A stretch of 64,000 nucleotides of DNA from Nocardia inohanensis NBRC 100128 (GCF_001612945.1 NZ_BDBK01000019.1:158417-222416), one strand, 5' to 3'; shown: positions 52,828-62,989, counted from the stretch's first letter. The notes: generated from the sequence alone by a model not told the origin. Numbers and translations: made by a program.

Positions 52828-54137
52828 AGACCGCCGACCAGGTCGTCAACGAGGTGCTGGCCGATCTCGACCGGAACGCCGACCGGGCCGTCGTGGTCGA
52901 TTCACCGCCCGGCGCGGGCAAGTCGACGCTCGTGGTGCGGGCCGCGCGGCATCTGACCAAGGACGGCGATCAGCGGATCATCGTGGCGCAGACCAACGAA
53001 CAGGTCGACGACCTCATCGACCGGCTCGCGAGCGAAGACCCCGAACTGCTGATCGGGCGGGTGTCCGCGGGGACGTACGAGCCTGCCGAACGTATTCTCG
53101 CCCACGCCAACCTGAAGATCGCCAAAAGCCCGGCCGATCTCACCGACCGCACCATTCTGATCGGCACCGCCGCCAAATGGGCTACCGTGCAGGAAGGCAA
53201 CTGGGCGTGGGCCATCGTCGATGAGGCGTATCAGATGCGGTCGGACATGTTGCTGCGCATCTCCAGCCGATTCGATCGCGCCCTGTTCGTGGGCGACCCC
53301 GGACAGCTGGATCCATTCGCGACGGTCGACACCGCCCGCTGGGCCGGGCTCTCCTGGGAACCCACCATGAGCGCCGTCAGCGTCCTGCTCGCCCACAACC
53401 CGGACATCCCGGTCCATCGACTACCTGTCTCCTGGCGACTGCCCGCCTCCGCGGCCGCCGTCGTGTCGAAAGCCTTCTACCCCTTCACCGAATTCCGCTC
53501 CGGCACCGAACCCGGCCAGCGCCGAATGGAATTCACGACCGCGGGTGGATGGGGCGGACCGTTGGACAGCGCCCTCGACGAAGCCGCGCTCAGCGGCTGG
53601 GCCTGGTATGAACTGCCTGCGCGCCACACCATCCGTACCGACAGCGAAGCGGTCGCGGCCATCGCGGCCCTCACCGTCCGATTGCTGGAACGCGGCGCGG
53701 TCGTCCACTCCGAGCGCGGCTCGAATCCGGTGACCGCAGACCGAGTCGCTGTCGGTACCGCACATCGCGACCAAGCCGCCGCCATCCGCGCTGCTCTACA
53801 GGGCACGGCAGCCGAGTCTGTCACCGTCGATACCGCCAACCGGCTCCAAGGCCGCGAATACGATGTAACCGTCGTCCTGCATCCGCTTTCGGGTCGCCGG
53901 GACGCCACCGCCTTCCATCTGGAGACCGGGCGCCTTTGCGTTCTCACTTCCCGGCACCGCCACGCCTGCATCGTCGTCGGTCGCGTCGGCATCCCCGAGC
54001 TCCTCGACGCTCACCCCTCCACCGAGCCCGTGCACCTCGGAGTGGCGGTCAAGTTCCCGGATGGCTGGGAGGCCAATCAATCGGTATTGGCCCATCTTGC
54101 AGAGCATCGAATACCGGCTGCCGCGCACCGAGGTTGA
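52824..54137 (+). CDS. SF1B (UPF1/Dna2-type) DNA helicase
   Basis: A 437-residue helicase. Walker A is SPPGAGKSTLVV (Lys about 33), motif Ia QTNEQVDDLIDRLAS, Walker B IVDEAYQMRS (about 133), motif III VGDPGQLDPFATVD, motif IV-like LPVSWRLPASAA, motif V VDTANRLQGREYDVTV and motif VI LTSRHRHACIVVGR. Start GTG 52824 has AGGAGG seven bases upstream. Compact, with no nuclease of its own; the Fe-S nuclease two genes upstream may supply it, recreating the Dna2 pair on separate chains. Confidence 0.85.
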   Translation: MKTADQVVNEVLADLDRNADRAVVVDSPPGAGKSTLVVRAARHLTKDGDQRIIVAQTNEQVDDLIDRLASEDPELLIGRVSAGTYEPAERILAHANLKIAKSPADLTDRTILIGTAAKWATVQEGNWAWAIVDEAYQMRSDMLLRISSRFDRALFVGDPGQLDPFATVDTARWAGLSWEPTMSAVSVLLAHNPDIPVHRLPVSWRLPASAAAVVSKAFYPFTEFRSGTEPGQRRMEFTTAGGWGGPLDSALDEAALSGWAWYELPARHTIRTDSEAVAAIAALTVRLLERGAVVHSERGSNPVTADRVAVGTAHRDQAAAIRAALQGTAAESVTVDTANRLQGREYDVTVVLHPLSGRRDATAFHLETGRLCVLTSRHRHACIVVGRVGIPELLDAHPSTEPVHLGVAVKFPDGWEANQSVLAHLAEHRIPAAAHRG

Positions 54138-54895
54138 GCCTCGAACGCGAAAACTTCACCCTGAAAAGCCTTCTCGCCGAGGCGGAGCTGGAGAAGGCAG
54201 CGTTGAAGGAGACCGCCAAGGGAACTTCTAGCCCCGGAACGTCGGCGGGCTGCCGTGGCGCATCTAATGCGCGTGCTCAAGGTGAGCGAGCGGTTCGCCT
54301 GCCGGGTCACCGGGCAGCACCGAAGCACCCAACGCCACCGTCCCATCTCGCAGACGACCGCCGATCCCGATTCAGCGTTGCGTGATTTGCCGCGAAGCTG
54401 GGCGCGCAATCATCCCTGGCAGGGGTTCCGCCTCGTATACCACGAGGCCGCGCGAGGGCTGGACGGTCAACCACAAGAAGATCCAACGGCTCTGGCTCGA
54501 CGAAGGATTATGGGTGTCGACACGGCGACGCTGCAAACGCCTCGGCACCTCCACGGCCAGCAAGACGACGGCGAACGCGCTGAATCGGGTGTGGGCGGCG
54601 GATTTCCAGTTCGACGCCATCGAGGACGGCCGCCCGGTCAAGATCGCGTCGATCGTCGACGCGCACACCCGCGAATGCCTTGGCGGGGCTGGTCGAGCGG
54701 TCGATCACCGCCGGCCGGCTCATCGACGAACTCGACCGCCTCGCCTTCGACCGAGGTTATCCGGCGGTTCTGCGCTGCGACAACGGCCCCGAGCTGGCGG
54801 ACGCGGTGGTGGCCGAATACAACCACCCCCGAAGACATTCCGGCCTGAGGTACAAGACACCAGCCGGATACGCTGCAACCTGCATCCACCGATAA
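54138..54895 (+). mobile_element. IS3-family transposase remnant
   Basis: Traces of an IS3-type OrfA/OrfB in several frames: LERENFTLKSLLAEAELEKA, HLMRVLKVSERFACRVTGQH, WTVNHKKIQRLWLDEGLWVS, then NRVWAADFQFDAIEDGRPVK with the first Asp of the DDE triad, LIDELDRLAFDRGYPAVLRC with the second in CDNGPELA, directly joined to VVAEYNHPRRHSGLRYKTPA. The part carrying the catalytic Glu is deleted. Starts exactly where the helicase gene ends, so the insertion probably trimmed the cassette's right border. Confidence 0.8.
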
Positions 54896-54966
54896 CCGGC
54901 TCACACACCCGGCGGGCCGAATCACGGGGTCCCGTCAGAAAAATTCCGAGCGGTGTTACGGACTTG

Positions 54967-57960
54967 TCAATGTGAGCGACATTTGACGATCCATTTGTCG
55001 TTCTCTCTGCCGAGTTCGCCGTTGCCGGCAAGGACCGATTTTCCGCAAACCACGCAAGTGGAGTCGTACTTGTTGGGGCGCGATCCTAAGGTCGGAGCCG
55101 CTGACTTAGCGACAGCTTGGCTCGTGGAGTCCACAGCGACCGGGGCCTGCTGACTCGATCGCTCAGATCTGGCTCGTGCCATGATCTTTCGCACTCGGTC
55201 GCAGGACGCGCGGCTGGTGATGCGCATCATCAGGTCTGTCGGTCCGCTGCCGGCCAATAGGTTCAGTGATCCGTGCCAGAGCACTTCGTTGTCGACGATC
55301 AGGACCTTCTCGTGCATGTGCGGGCGGGTATCGACGTCGCAGCCCGCACGCCGCAAGCGACCCAGCGCCGACTCGCCTTTCGAGCCGCTCTTCTGATCGC
55401 GCGTGTGGATGACGACCTTGACGCCTGATACGAGCTTCTTGCGGAATCGCTCCAGCCAGAAGTCGACGGGAGCGGGATCCAGGAAAGCGCAATAGATTTC
55501 GATGCTGTGGGCGGCGCGCTCGATATCCCATTCGACTGCGCGGCGTACTTCGTCCTTCGGGAAGAATGCGGGCCTGACCAGTTCGCGATCGGGTAGTCCG
55601 GCCAGCTCGGACGCCATCCGAACGGGTACTAGATCACCGACCGGCAGCACTTGTGCGTGTGCTCGAAGGTGGTGGAGCATGCGAACCGTTTCACTGCCCG
55701 CGGGTAGCGTGCGCTCGAGAAATTCCACGTCGGCGACGACCATCAGGTGGTCTTGCGCCCGGCTCAGTGCCACGTTCAACAACCGGCAGGTGGTCGAGGA
55801 CGGACCAATGCCCGCGTAGAAGTAGCCTGCGATATCCGATGCGCCGGCCACTGTGTCGATGATGACGACCGGGCGTTGGCTGCCTTGGAAGCGGTGGACG
55901 GTGTCGACGAGCCCATCGAAGTGGACACCGAATCTGTGCGAGATGCTGTCCTGTAGGACCTTGACCTGATCGCGATAAGGTGCAATGACCGCGAGCCGTT
56001 CGGTCGGGGATCCCTCGCTTCGTCCTTGATAGGCGGGCAGCACGCCATCCGCTTGCAGCCCACGCACCAATTCATGGATGACCGCCTCGTGCACGGCGTT
56101 GGTCCGATGGCCGCCGCGAACGAATCTGTCCCCCAGGGCTTTACGTTTCTCGCTGGTGTCGACCAAGATCAGCGGGCTCTCCAATAGCAGGGAACCCGAC
56201 AGCGCGCTGGTGTCGCCACGACCGGTGGTCAGCGGCGCGTCGCGGTAGGCGACTTCATTGACGACCGCGCAGATGGCCGGGCGCATGCGGTACTGCTCGA
56301 CGAGACGCACCAGCCTTCGGTCGCGCAGAACCGACCCGCCCGCGTCGACCAAACCCGCGGCGTGAAAGACATCGCGGTCCATCCATTGCGCGGAGTGGGC
56401 TCGGTCATCCGGTGAAGCGCTCTGATTGCCAGATCCTTGTGTCACAGCGGGCAATTGCCGGAAATCGCCCGCGACCACCACCCGTTTCCGAGCGAGACCG
56501 GCGAGATACCAAGCCGACGGCAGATCGACCATCCCGGCTTCGTCGATCACGACCACATCGATCTCATCAAGCAGTCGACGCGATTGCACGGCTTTCGCGA
56601 CGGTTGTGCCCAATACCCGGCATCCGGCCCGCACCAGGTCCTCGATTTTCGACAACTGTTCGCCGAGCTGCCGATGCTCATTCCCGAGACCTTCCACCGC
56701 TGCACGAACTTCGTCGTGCGACGGCAGTCCCTGCCGAAGACGTTGGCATCGCTGAAGTCGTGGACCGACCTCCTCGAATTGGGCGCACGCGGTGCGGAAC
56801 TCGCGGCTGAGAGCGGTGACGCGAGTGGACCATTCCGCTGCGGCCGCTTCCTGCCGTGCGATCTTGCGGTTCAGCTCGTCGAGCTTGTGCTGGGTCCACT
56901 GTGCGCGCATTCCGCTGGGAATGCCGAGCTTGTCTCGACTACCTCTCAGTTTCCCGATGTCCTCAACACATTCGGCGTGCTTCGCCGCCACTTCTCGTTT
57001 GGCCGCGGGCGTTGTTTCGATAACCTTCCGGAGGCTTTCGAACTGCTCGGTGAGCGCCAGCGTTCGTTCGTGAATCTCGAGGTCCTGGCGTGCGCGCTCG
57101 AGTTGGGTCGCGACCTCCGACTGACGTGCGCTCAGCTCTCCCGATAGTCGGCCGACGATCCGATCGGAAACGATGAACTCACCGAATTTCGCGTTCAGTG
57201 ACGGCACGGTCACTCGTCCCGCACGTTGCAGCAGGCCGGTTTCGAACCCGGACTCGCGGGAAAGCAACTCGCACAGCCGCTCTACGGCCTGATCCACCGC
57301 GATATTGGTGGGTGCGAGGAAGAGCACGGTGTGCCCCTGCCGGTAGCAGCCTTCGACGATCCGGCTGACCACCTCGGTCTTTCCGGTACCCGGCGGTCCC
57401 CATACGAAGGTCACCTCACTTCCCAGTGCCTGCTCGACAGCCTGCCGCTGAAAACTGTTCAACGGCAACGCCCGATAGCCGGCCACCAGCATGTCCGGTC
57501 GGCCCTCACGACCGATAGCCGGATTGCCGCCACCGACCATCCAACCGGCTTTGTCGAGATCGACCCGGCCGCGGCCGTCCTTACCGGCGAGCTGAAGCCT
57601 CTCGATCAATTGCTCGAGCCTGAGCGTTTCATCATCCCGGATCGTCACCGTGGACGCCCCCGAACCCAGCTCGGCTTCGGTCGTCAGCCGAACCCTGCCG
57701 ACCGCTTCCCAAACCGCCTCTCCTCGAACCCATTGCTTCTTCGTCTCGGTTCGCACCAGGACTTGGGTCCCATTGAGCGGATTCTGTTCGGTCTTCGTCT
57801 CGAACACGTACTCGGGCCGCTCGTCGCTGCCACCGCTACGCTTGCCCCGGCGCAGCGTCACCATGACGGCTCGCCCGCCGTCGCCCTGCAATTCGGCGGC
57901 GACCTCTGCCCGCAGCGCGCGAATGAGTTCAGGTATCGGATAAGGGATTTCGTCTGACAT
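54967..57960 (-). CDS. SF1B helicase fused to PLD-family nuclease and a zinc motif
   Basis: A 997-residue multidomain protein. N-terminal domain to about 165; motor with VWGPPGTGKTEVVSRIVEG (about 187-204), a long coiled coil insertion (about 260-420), VVVIDEAGMVDLPSAWY (about 470), RLVEQYRMRPAICAVVNE (about 553), VDTVHRFQGSQRPVVIIDTV and LLNVALSRAQDHLMVV (about 733). From about 810 a phospholipase-D-type domain with IYCAFLDPAPVDFW and the catalytic HxK block HMHEKVLIVDNEVLWHGSLN (about 883). C-terminus has CVVCGKSV and KCRSH, a possible zinc site. Start ATG 57960 with GGAGG upstream, four bases after the preceding stop. Confidence 0.88.
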   Translation of the reverse strand: MSDEIPYPIPELIRALRAEVAAELQGDGGRAVMVTLRRGKRSGGSDERPEYVFETKTEQNPLNGTQVLVRTETKKQWVRGEAVWEAVGRVRLTTEAELGSGASTVTIRDDETLRLEQLIERLQLAGKDGRGRVDLDKAGWMVGGGNPAIGREGRPDMLVAGYRALPLNSFQRQAVEQALGSEVTFVWGPPGTGKTEVVSRIVEGCYRQGHTVLFLAPTNIAVDQAVERLCELLSRESGFETGLLQRAGRVTVPSLNAKFGEFIVSDRIVGRLSGELSARQSEVATQLERARQDLEIHERTLALTEQFESLRKVIETTPAAKREVAAKHAECVEDIGKLRGSRDKLGIPSGMRAQWTQHKLDELNRKIARQEAAAAEWSTRVTALSREFRTACAQFEEVGPRLQRCQRLRQGLPSHDEVRAAVEGLGNEHRQLGEQLSKIEDLVRAGCRVLGTTVAKAVQSRRLLDEIDVVVIDEAGMVDLPSAWYLAGLARKRVVVAGDFRQLPAVTQGSGNQSASPDDRAHSAQWMDRDVFHAAGLVDAGGSVLRDRRLVRLVEQYRMRPAICAVVNEVAYRDAPLTTGRGDTSALSGSLLLESPLILVDTSEKRKALGDRFVRGGHRTNAVHEAVIHELVRGLQADGVLPAYQGRSEGSPTERLAVIAPYRDQVKVLQDSISHRFGVHFDGLVDTVHRFQGSQRPVVIIDTVAGASDIAGYFYAGIGPSSTTCRLLNVALSRAQDHLMVVADVEFLERTLPAGSETVRMLHHLRAHAQVLPVGDLVPVRMASELAGLPDRELVRPAFFPKDEVRRAVEWDIERAAHSIEIYCAFLDPAPVDFWLERFRKKLVSGVKVVIHTRDQKSGSKGESALGRLRRAGCDVDTRPHMHEKVLIVDNEVLWHGSLNLLAGSGPTDLMMRITSRASCDRVRKIMARARSERSSQQAPVAVDSTSQAVAKSAAPTLGSRPNKYDSTCVVCGKSVLAGNGELGRENDKWIVKCRSH

Positions 57961-57964
57961 CGGG

Positions 57965-59938
57965 CTATTCCTCCACAATTCCCAGCCAAACGTATTCCCG
58001 CCCACGGGTGATCGCGACAAAACGCTGGTTGATCGCCAGATCCGCCCGATCACGCGCCGCGTCGGTGAGTTCCGCGTCGGGCACGAGCTTCGAGAAGTAC
58101 GGGTGCAGCACCGCCCGAAAGTCCAGTCCCTTGGCCCGATGGACCGTTCCCACCTTGATCATCTCTTCGTCGCCGCCGGTGTAATCCTCGAGATGCTGGA
58201 ACTCGACATTCAATCGGCGCAGCACCGCACAGAATCGGTCGGCTTCGGAGTTCGTGCGGGTGATGAGCGCGGTCTCGGACAGCGCGATACCCAGCTGTGC
58301 AGTCTTTTCGAGCTGAAGGCGAATCTGCTCCTCGACATCTTCGTCACTGCCGCTCCATGTTTCGGCGGTCCCGCCGGGCAGCACGACTTCGGATCCGCTC
58401 AGCGCGATACCGGTGTCGCCATCGAGGTCCTCGATCGCCGTCTTACCCTCCAAGGAAGCGGCTAGGGAGAGAATCGCTTCGCAGTTGCGGTAGTTGGCTT
58501 TGAGCACTTCGCCACGACCGACGATCGGAATGCCCGCGTCTGACAACGTCCAGCCCCCGGCGTAAACCCGTTGTTGACCATCGCCGACCATGAGCAACGC
58601 ATTCGGCGAGTTACCGACGATGGCGTGTGCGAGGCGGAGACCGACCACCGACATGTCCTGCACCTCGTCGACGACAACCATGTCGTAGTGCTCGTCGAGC
58701 GCCTCCGACTCGATCTCGGCGAGTGCGGCATTGATGAGGTCGTTGGAGTCCAAAAATCGGGCCTTCCTACGGAGGTCCTCGTACTGAGAGTAGAGCTCCC
58801 ACACCGCTTCTCGCGCCGGCCGACGCAAAGTGCCGTTGCGACCCCGGCGCCGGAGTTCCGCGTACTCCTCGAATCGGGTGATACCGCGGCCCTTGATCAA
58901 TCGGTCGATCTCCTCGCGCCAGTAGCGATTATCGGATTCGATCTCCGCCAGCGGACCGCGACAGCCCACCCGCGACCACGCGAGATTGAAGGCATTATCG
59001 GCGCGTTTGAGTTCCATTCTCGCGGGACGGTCCCGGCGGGCCAGCAACTCCCCCGCCCAGGCATGCAAGTTCTTGAACTCCGCGCGATGCTCCATCCCCG
59101 GCGCCAGCTGCGCGAAGGCGCGCTCCTGACACGGGGGCAAATTCCGGACGAAGGTGGTGAAAAGCAGCTTGCCGGTGGTGCGGCGGGCGCGATAAGCCAT
59201 GCGATGCAAGGCGACAACCGTCTTCCCGGTACCCGCCGGTCCCGCGATTCGAGCTGGACCGTTGTAGTTCTTCGCCACGAGCGCCTGCTGATCAGGATCC
59301 AGGAATGTCATCCACGTGGGGAACGGTTTGCTCAGCGCTCGTTCACGCTCACTCGCGATCAGATCCGTCGTCTCGAGCAGCCCGGCGTCCGGAGTGGGCG
59401 CCTGACCGGAGCCGGTGCCCAAGGTCAGCAAAGTGAAATCCCGGGCTCGCCGCGATACCGCATCCGCGATCCGAGTCGCGACCCCACGGTCCAATCGAGT
59501 CCCGCCCTCGAACAACGAACGAAAGTCGAGTTCGGTCACCACCTGAAAGCGGCCGTCACCGGATACTCCGCTGTGCGGCGCGACGACCAGGACGATCTCG
59601 ACCGTTTCGGGCACGAACACATTGCGATTGTTTCCGAGCGGCAGATCGGCGAACAGACGCCCGACGTGCTCCCGAAGCCGCTGCAGTACAACTCCGTTCG
59701 CGGACTCGTCGGTGAATACGAGACCGAACACCCCACCCGGACCGATCAGAAACGCATCCGCGAACGCCTTTCCCTGCGCGGGCTCATTCCGAACGAGCAG
59801 ATGCCACCCCCGCCTGCCTTCCGCGAGAAGCCCCGACAGCACGTTCCGCTGCCGACCCGGCATCGGACCCACCGCGTCGAGCGTTTCCACCGCACGAACC
59901 CGGCGAATCTCCCGGTCATGACTTGTTGTGCGTGCCAC
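57965..59938 (-). CDS. UvrD-like helicase with NERD-like N-terminus
   Basis: About 657 residues from GTG 59938 (the frame is open to ATG 60004). N-terminal 200 residues resemble a NERD domain in shape (AFLIGPGGVFGLVFTDE, VEIVLVVAPHSG) but I do not see its full catalytic set. Motor: Walker A ARIAGPAGTGKTVVALHRMA (about 230), VVVDEVQDMSVVGLRLAHAI (about 424), GDGQQRVYAGGWTLSD, VLKANYRNCEAILSLA, KVGTVHRAKGLDFRAVLHPY and VAITRGREYVWLG at the end. Four bases separate it from the helicase-PLD gene, an operon. It is the intact paralogue of the pseudogene at 24910-26740. Confidence 0.87.
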   Translation of the reverse strand: MARTTSHDREIRRVRAVETLDAVGPMPGRQRNVLSGLLAEGRRGWHLLVRNEPAQGKAFADAFLIGPGGVFGLVFTDESANGVVLQRLREHVGRLFADLPLGNNRNVFVPETVEIVLVVAPHSGVSGDGRFQVVTELDFRSLFEGGTRLDRGVATRIADAVSRRARDFTLLTLGTGSGQAPTPDAGLLETTDLIASERERALSKPFPTWMTFLDPDQQALVAKNYNGPARIAGPAGTGKTVVALHRMAYRARRTTGKLLFTTFVRNLPPCQERAFAQLAPGMEHRAEFKNLHAWAGELLARRDRPARMELKRADNAFNLAWSRVGCRGPLAEIESDNRYWREEIDRLIKGRGITRFEEYAELRRRGRNGTLRRPAREAVWELYSQYEDLRRKARFLDSNDLINAALAEIESEALDEHYDMVVVDEVQDMSVVGLRLAHAIVGNSPNALLMVGDGQQRVYAGGWTLSDAGIPIVGRGEVLKANYRNCEAILSLAASLEGKTAIEDLDGDTGIALSGSEVVLPGGTAETWSGSDEDVEEQIRLQLEKTAQLGIALSETALITRTNSEADRFCAVLRRLNVEFQHLEDYTGGDEEMIKVGTVHRAKGLDFRAVLHPYFSKLVPDAELTDAARDRADLAINQRFVAITRGREYVWLGIVEE

Positions 59939-60185
59939 CGCGCGACCCCCATCCCTTGCGACGACGGCCGCCCGATCGAGCGGCGCTTCCACAGCGTGAC
60001 GCAATTCCCTTGCTAGTCACAAGTTCCGTTCGGTCGGTTTGTTACCTGCAAATTTCCAGTTCCCGTCGAAGGCTGAAACCAGTCCCGATTGCGAATTCAC
60101 TGTTCCATCGTCGAGCAACTCAATCCGTCGATCTTGTTGCCAACCTTGACGCCTCGCCGATCAGCCGCACTTAAACTCATCGCGT

Positions 60186-61124
60186 ATGAGCACTGGGAAG
60201 ACCGTTCGCATGTTCCTGACCGAAGGCACTCCGGGCAGTTTGTTGACGGCCGAGATCGGCAACTGGACCGGACACGTGGTCGCGGCTCCCCGCTCGGAAC
60301 TGGCTGCGTTACTGGCGCGCGAGGAAGCCGGCCGGACCGGGATCTATGTCTTGCTCGGGGACGATCCCGACGGCGACGGAGCGCTCGCGTACATCGGTGA
60401 GGGCGATGAAGTCGGCACCCGGCTGCGCCGCCACGCAGCCCCGGAATCGAAGAACGGCAAAGACTTCTGGGATCGCGTCGTCATAGTCACCAGCAAGGAC
60501 ACCAACCTCACCAAGGCGCACGCGCGATATCTGGAATCGCGGCTCATAGCTCTCGCCCTGCGGGCTGGACGCGCCAGGTTGACCAACAACACGGCACCGC
60601 CGACACCGCAATTGCCCGAGGCGGACGTCTCGGACATGGAGAACTTCATCGCCGAAGTGCGGATCGTGCTGCCCGTCCTCGGCGTGAATCTCCTCCGATC
60701 CGTCTCCGCGACAACGGTTTCCGCAATTCCTGGAGTCGCCGAGACGGAAAACGCGGCGGTCTCGCCCGTCTTCGAGATGACTGTCAAGAAGCATGGCATC
60801 TCAGCGACCGCGCAGGAGATCGACGGCGAGTTCGTCGTCCGCGCGGGTTCGCAGGTGCGCAGCGCATGGATCGGCGCCGGTGATTCCTACCGCCGGTTGC
60901 GGGAGGAACTGGAGCGGGAGGGCGTACTCGCGTCGGCGGACGGCCGGCAAACGGTCGTGTTCACCCGGGACTACCCGTTCGCATCGCCATCCGCCGCGGC
61001 GGCGATCGTCGCCGGTCGTCCGGCGAACGGACGCATCGAATGGCGAACGCAGGACGGACGAACCTTCGGCGGCTGGCAGAGTCGTGGGGTCGCCACGCCC
61101 GAGGATGACGAACAACTGGTCTGA
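60186..61124 (+). CDS. GIY-YIG nuclease with DUF4357 C-terminus
   Basis: A 312-residue protein. GIY at residues 52-54 and YIG at 69-71 with Arg79 in GTRLRRHAAP mark a GIY-YIG nuclease core; KAHARYLESRLIALALRAGR supplies the later catalytic Glu region. The C-terminus (about 205-312) has the DUF4357 form: VRAGSQVRSAWIGAGDSYRR and WRTQDGRTFGGWQSRG. Such proteins occur beside restriction systems. TTAAACT about ten bases before ATG suggests a leaderless message. Divergent from the helicase operon. Confidence 0.85.
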   Translation: MSTGKTVRMFLTEGTPGSLLTAEIGNWTGHVVAAPRSELAALLAREEAGRTGIYVLLGDDPDGDGALAYIGEGDEVGTRLRRHAAPESKNGKDFWDRVVIVTSKDTNLTKAHARYLESRLIALALRAGRARLTNNTAPPTPQLPEADVSDMENFIAEVRIVLPVLGVNLLRSVSATTVSAIPGVAETENAAVSPVFEMTVKKHGISATAQEIDGEFVVRAGSQVRSAWIGAGDSYRRLREELEREGVLASADGRQTVVFTRDYPFASPSAAAAIVAGRPANGRIEWRTQDGRTFGGWQSRGVATPEDDEQLV

Positions 61125-61181
61125 GGTGACGAATGCTCGGCACCCGACACCCGGCCCGGTTTCACTCGCATAGCGTCAGTT

Positions 61182-61912
61182 TCATGCGGCTCCTGTGCGT
61201 CGCTCTTCCGCGAATTTCGGCGCCAACTCCTCCATCTGGCCGAGAACCTGACGGATCGCACCGGGCTGTCTGTCCGGCGGGTACCTGTATTTGATGAGCA
61301 GGTGTTTGATGGTGGAGCGGAGTTTGGCTCGCACATCATCACGGACTGCCCAGTCGATCCTCGTGTCGTTGCGCATCACGCGGACCAGATCGCGGGCAAT
61401 TTGCCCGAGGATGTCGTCACCCATTTCCAATACCGCCGAATCGTTCTCGTGCACGGCGTCATAGAAAGCGAGTTCGTCTGCGTCTAGCGCCGGGGTGAAG
61501 TTCTTGCCGCGCTCACGTTCTGCAACGGCTCCCCTCGCCATCGCGATCATTGCGGAGATCACTTGCGCGGATGTGAGGTGCTGGTTGTTGTATCGGTTCA
61601 TCAGCTCGCGGATGCGCACGGAGAAATCCGTGCTGCGCACCAAGGTTGCCACGAGTGCAATAGGCGATCTCCTGGGTCAGCAAAGCCCGCAACGCCTCGA
61701 TCGCCAAGTGTGGGTTCTCGGCGTGCTGGGCCTTGGCTTCGAACTCGGGGGTCAAGTCGGTCAACGAGGGCTTCGCGCGCCGGATCGCGACCGCCGAGGA
61801 CAAGATCAACGAAGCACTCGCTCAGCTCGCCAAGATCGGCGAGGCGAAGAAGACAGCGGGTCACATCCGCAATAACGCCGCGGGCGCCTTCGAACCTCGA
61901 CCCGGCCGCCAC
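61182..61912 (-). pseudogene. hsdR: C-terminal remnant of a second type I hsdR
   Basis: Minus-strand DUF3387-type end of HsdR in at least two frames: KPSLTDLTPEFEAKAQHAEN and HLAIEALRALLTQEI (61680-61800), then ATLVRSTDFSVRIRELMNRY, NNQHLTSAQVISAMIAMARG and YRYPPDRQPGAIRQVLGQME to the stop at 61182. Upstream, LRLADLGELSECFVDLVL in a third frame may belong to the same gene. The motor and nuclease domains are missing. It is not a copy of the intact hsdR end, so it comes from a different type I system. Confidence 0.75.
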
Positions 61913-62309
61913 GGGGTAGGCCCGATCGACATCGGCAGGCGACCGCCGTCAACTACCGGATCACCGCCGAAATCCCGGCTGGAGCCTGCAACTGCCACAC
62001 AGGTAAGCCATCGACGATACGGACAGTGGATTCGATACGATCGCCGGGTGTCGCTCCGAAATATCCAGCACGCCACCAGAACTCGACGAGTTCGCGAACC
62101 GGGCAGCCGAACCGCCCACACGGCGCGGTCTCGGCCGAGCAATAGAGCCCCAGCCGAGGAGATCGGGATCGCCCCCGCGCCAACTGGCTAGCGGACGACA
62201 TCGCGGCGTACCTGACGGCGACAGGGCGACCCGTGCCAGCGCTTGCCCGGTGTGGGGCAAACCAAGCCGCGCCGCCGACCCGATGAGCTGCAAATGATCG
62301 ACTATCGAG
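61913..62309. other. gene-poor stretch with possible fragments
   Basis: About 400 bases. A minus-strand frame at 61953-62201 contains CGRFGCPVRELVEFWWRAGY with fair codon bias, but there is no start signal or family match, so I do not call it a gene. Looks like more debris of the decayed zone. Confidence 0.3.
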
Positions 62310-62969
62310 ATGGGAAAACCGTTGAACACCACGTCACACCCCGATGATGCCGCGCACGAAGAGTTGTGGGCACGAGCCGAGGACATCGACACGATGTTGC
62401 TCGGGTCGCTCCGGAGAGAAATCAGCGAACGCGCGTTCGAGATCGATGACGCCATCTGCGATCGCAATGACATAGAGATCAGCCGTCTGGTCACCGAATT
62501 GGCCTGTCTGATCGACGGAATCGAGACGCACCAACTCATTGAACGAGCGCAACTCGCTTCGGTGCTCGGCTCCACCAGAATCCCCGACCCTGAACGGCGA
62601 CCCAGCCGCGTCCCGAACGCGCCCGCGGCCCCTGTCGCATCGACGCCCGTCACGCAAGATGCCTACGTCGACTACCGCGAGCAGTTGCGAGAACATCTGA
62701 CGGACTGCGGTAACCACATACGCGAACTCTTCGACTACGCGGCCGAAGCCTGGGAGACCATTTGCAAAGCGGCCGAATGGGGCGACGTACTCACGATCGT
62801 CACCGAATTGGACGAACTCCGGACGGTGGGCGAGAAGGCTGAAATGGCGCACTCGACTTGGCAAGCCACCGTCTGTGAGGTCTATGACGGGGACGGCGGA
62901 GGCGGTCTCGGGATCGCGGGAGAAGCGCTCGACATGATGTCCGAGTGGCACGGCAAGTTCACCGGTTAA
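62310..62969 (+). CDS. hypothetical helical protein, 219 residues
   Basis: Starts at ATG 62310 (MGKPLNTTSHPDDAAHEELW) without a strong ribosome-binding site. All-helical and acidic: EISERAFEIDDAICDRNDIE, CLIDGIETHQLIERAQLASV, a Pro/Ala linker around residue 95-110, then YREQLREHLTDCGNHIRELF and EWGDVLTIVTELDELRTVGE. Good codon bias. No family recognised; may be a coiled-coil partner of a lost restriction subunit. Confidence 0.55.
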   Translation: MGKPLNTTSHPDDAAHEELWARAEDIDTMLLGSLRREISERAFEIDDAICDRNDIEISRLVTELACLIDGIETHQLIERAQLASVLGSTRIPDPERRPSRVPNAPAAPVASTPVTQDAYVDYREQLREHLTDCGNHIRELFDYAAEAWETICKAAEWGDVLTIVTELDELRTVGEKAEMAHSTWQATVCEVYDGDGGGGLGIAGEALDMMSEWHGKFTG

Positions 62970-62989
62970 GGTCAGCACCCGCGCCTGGG

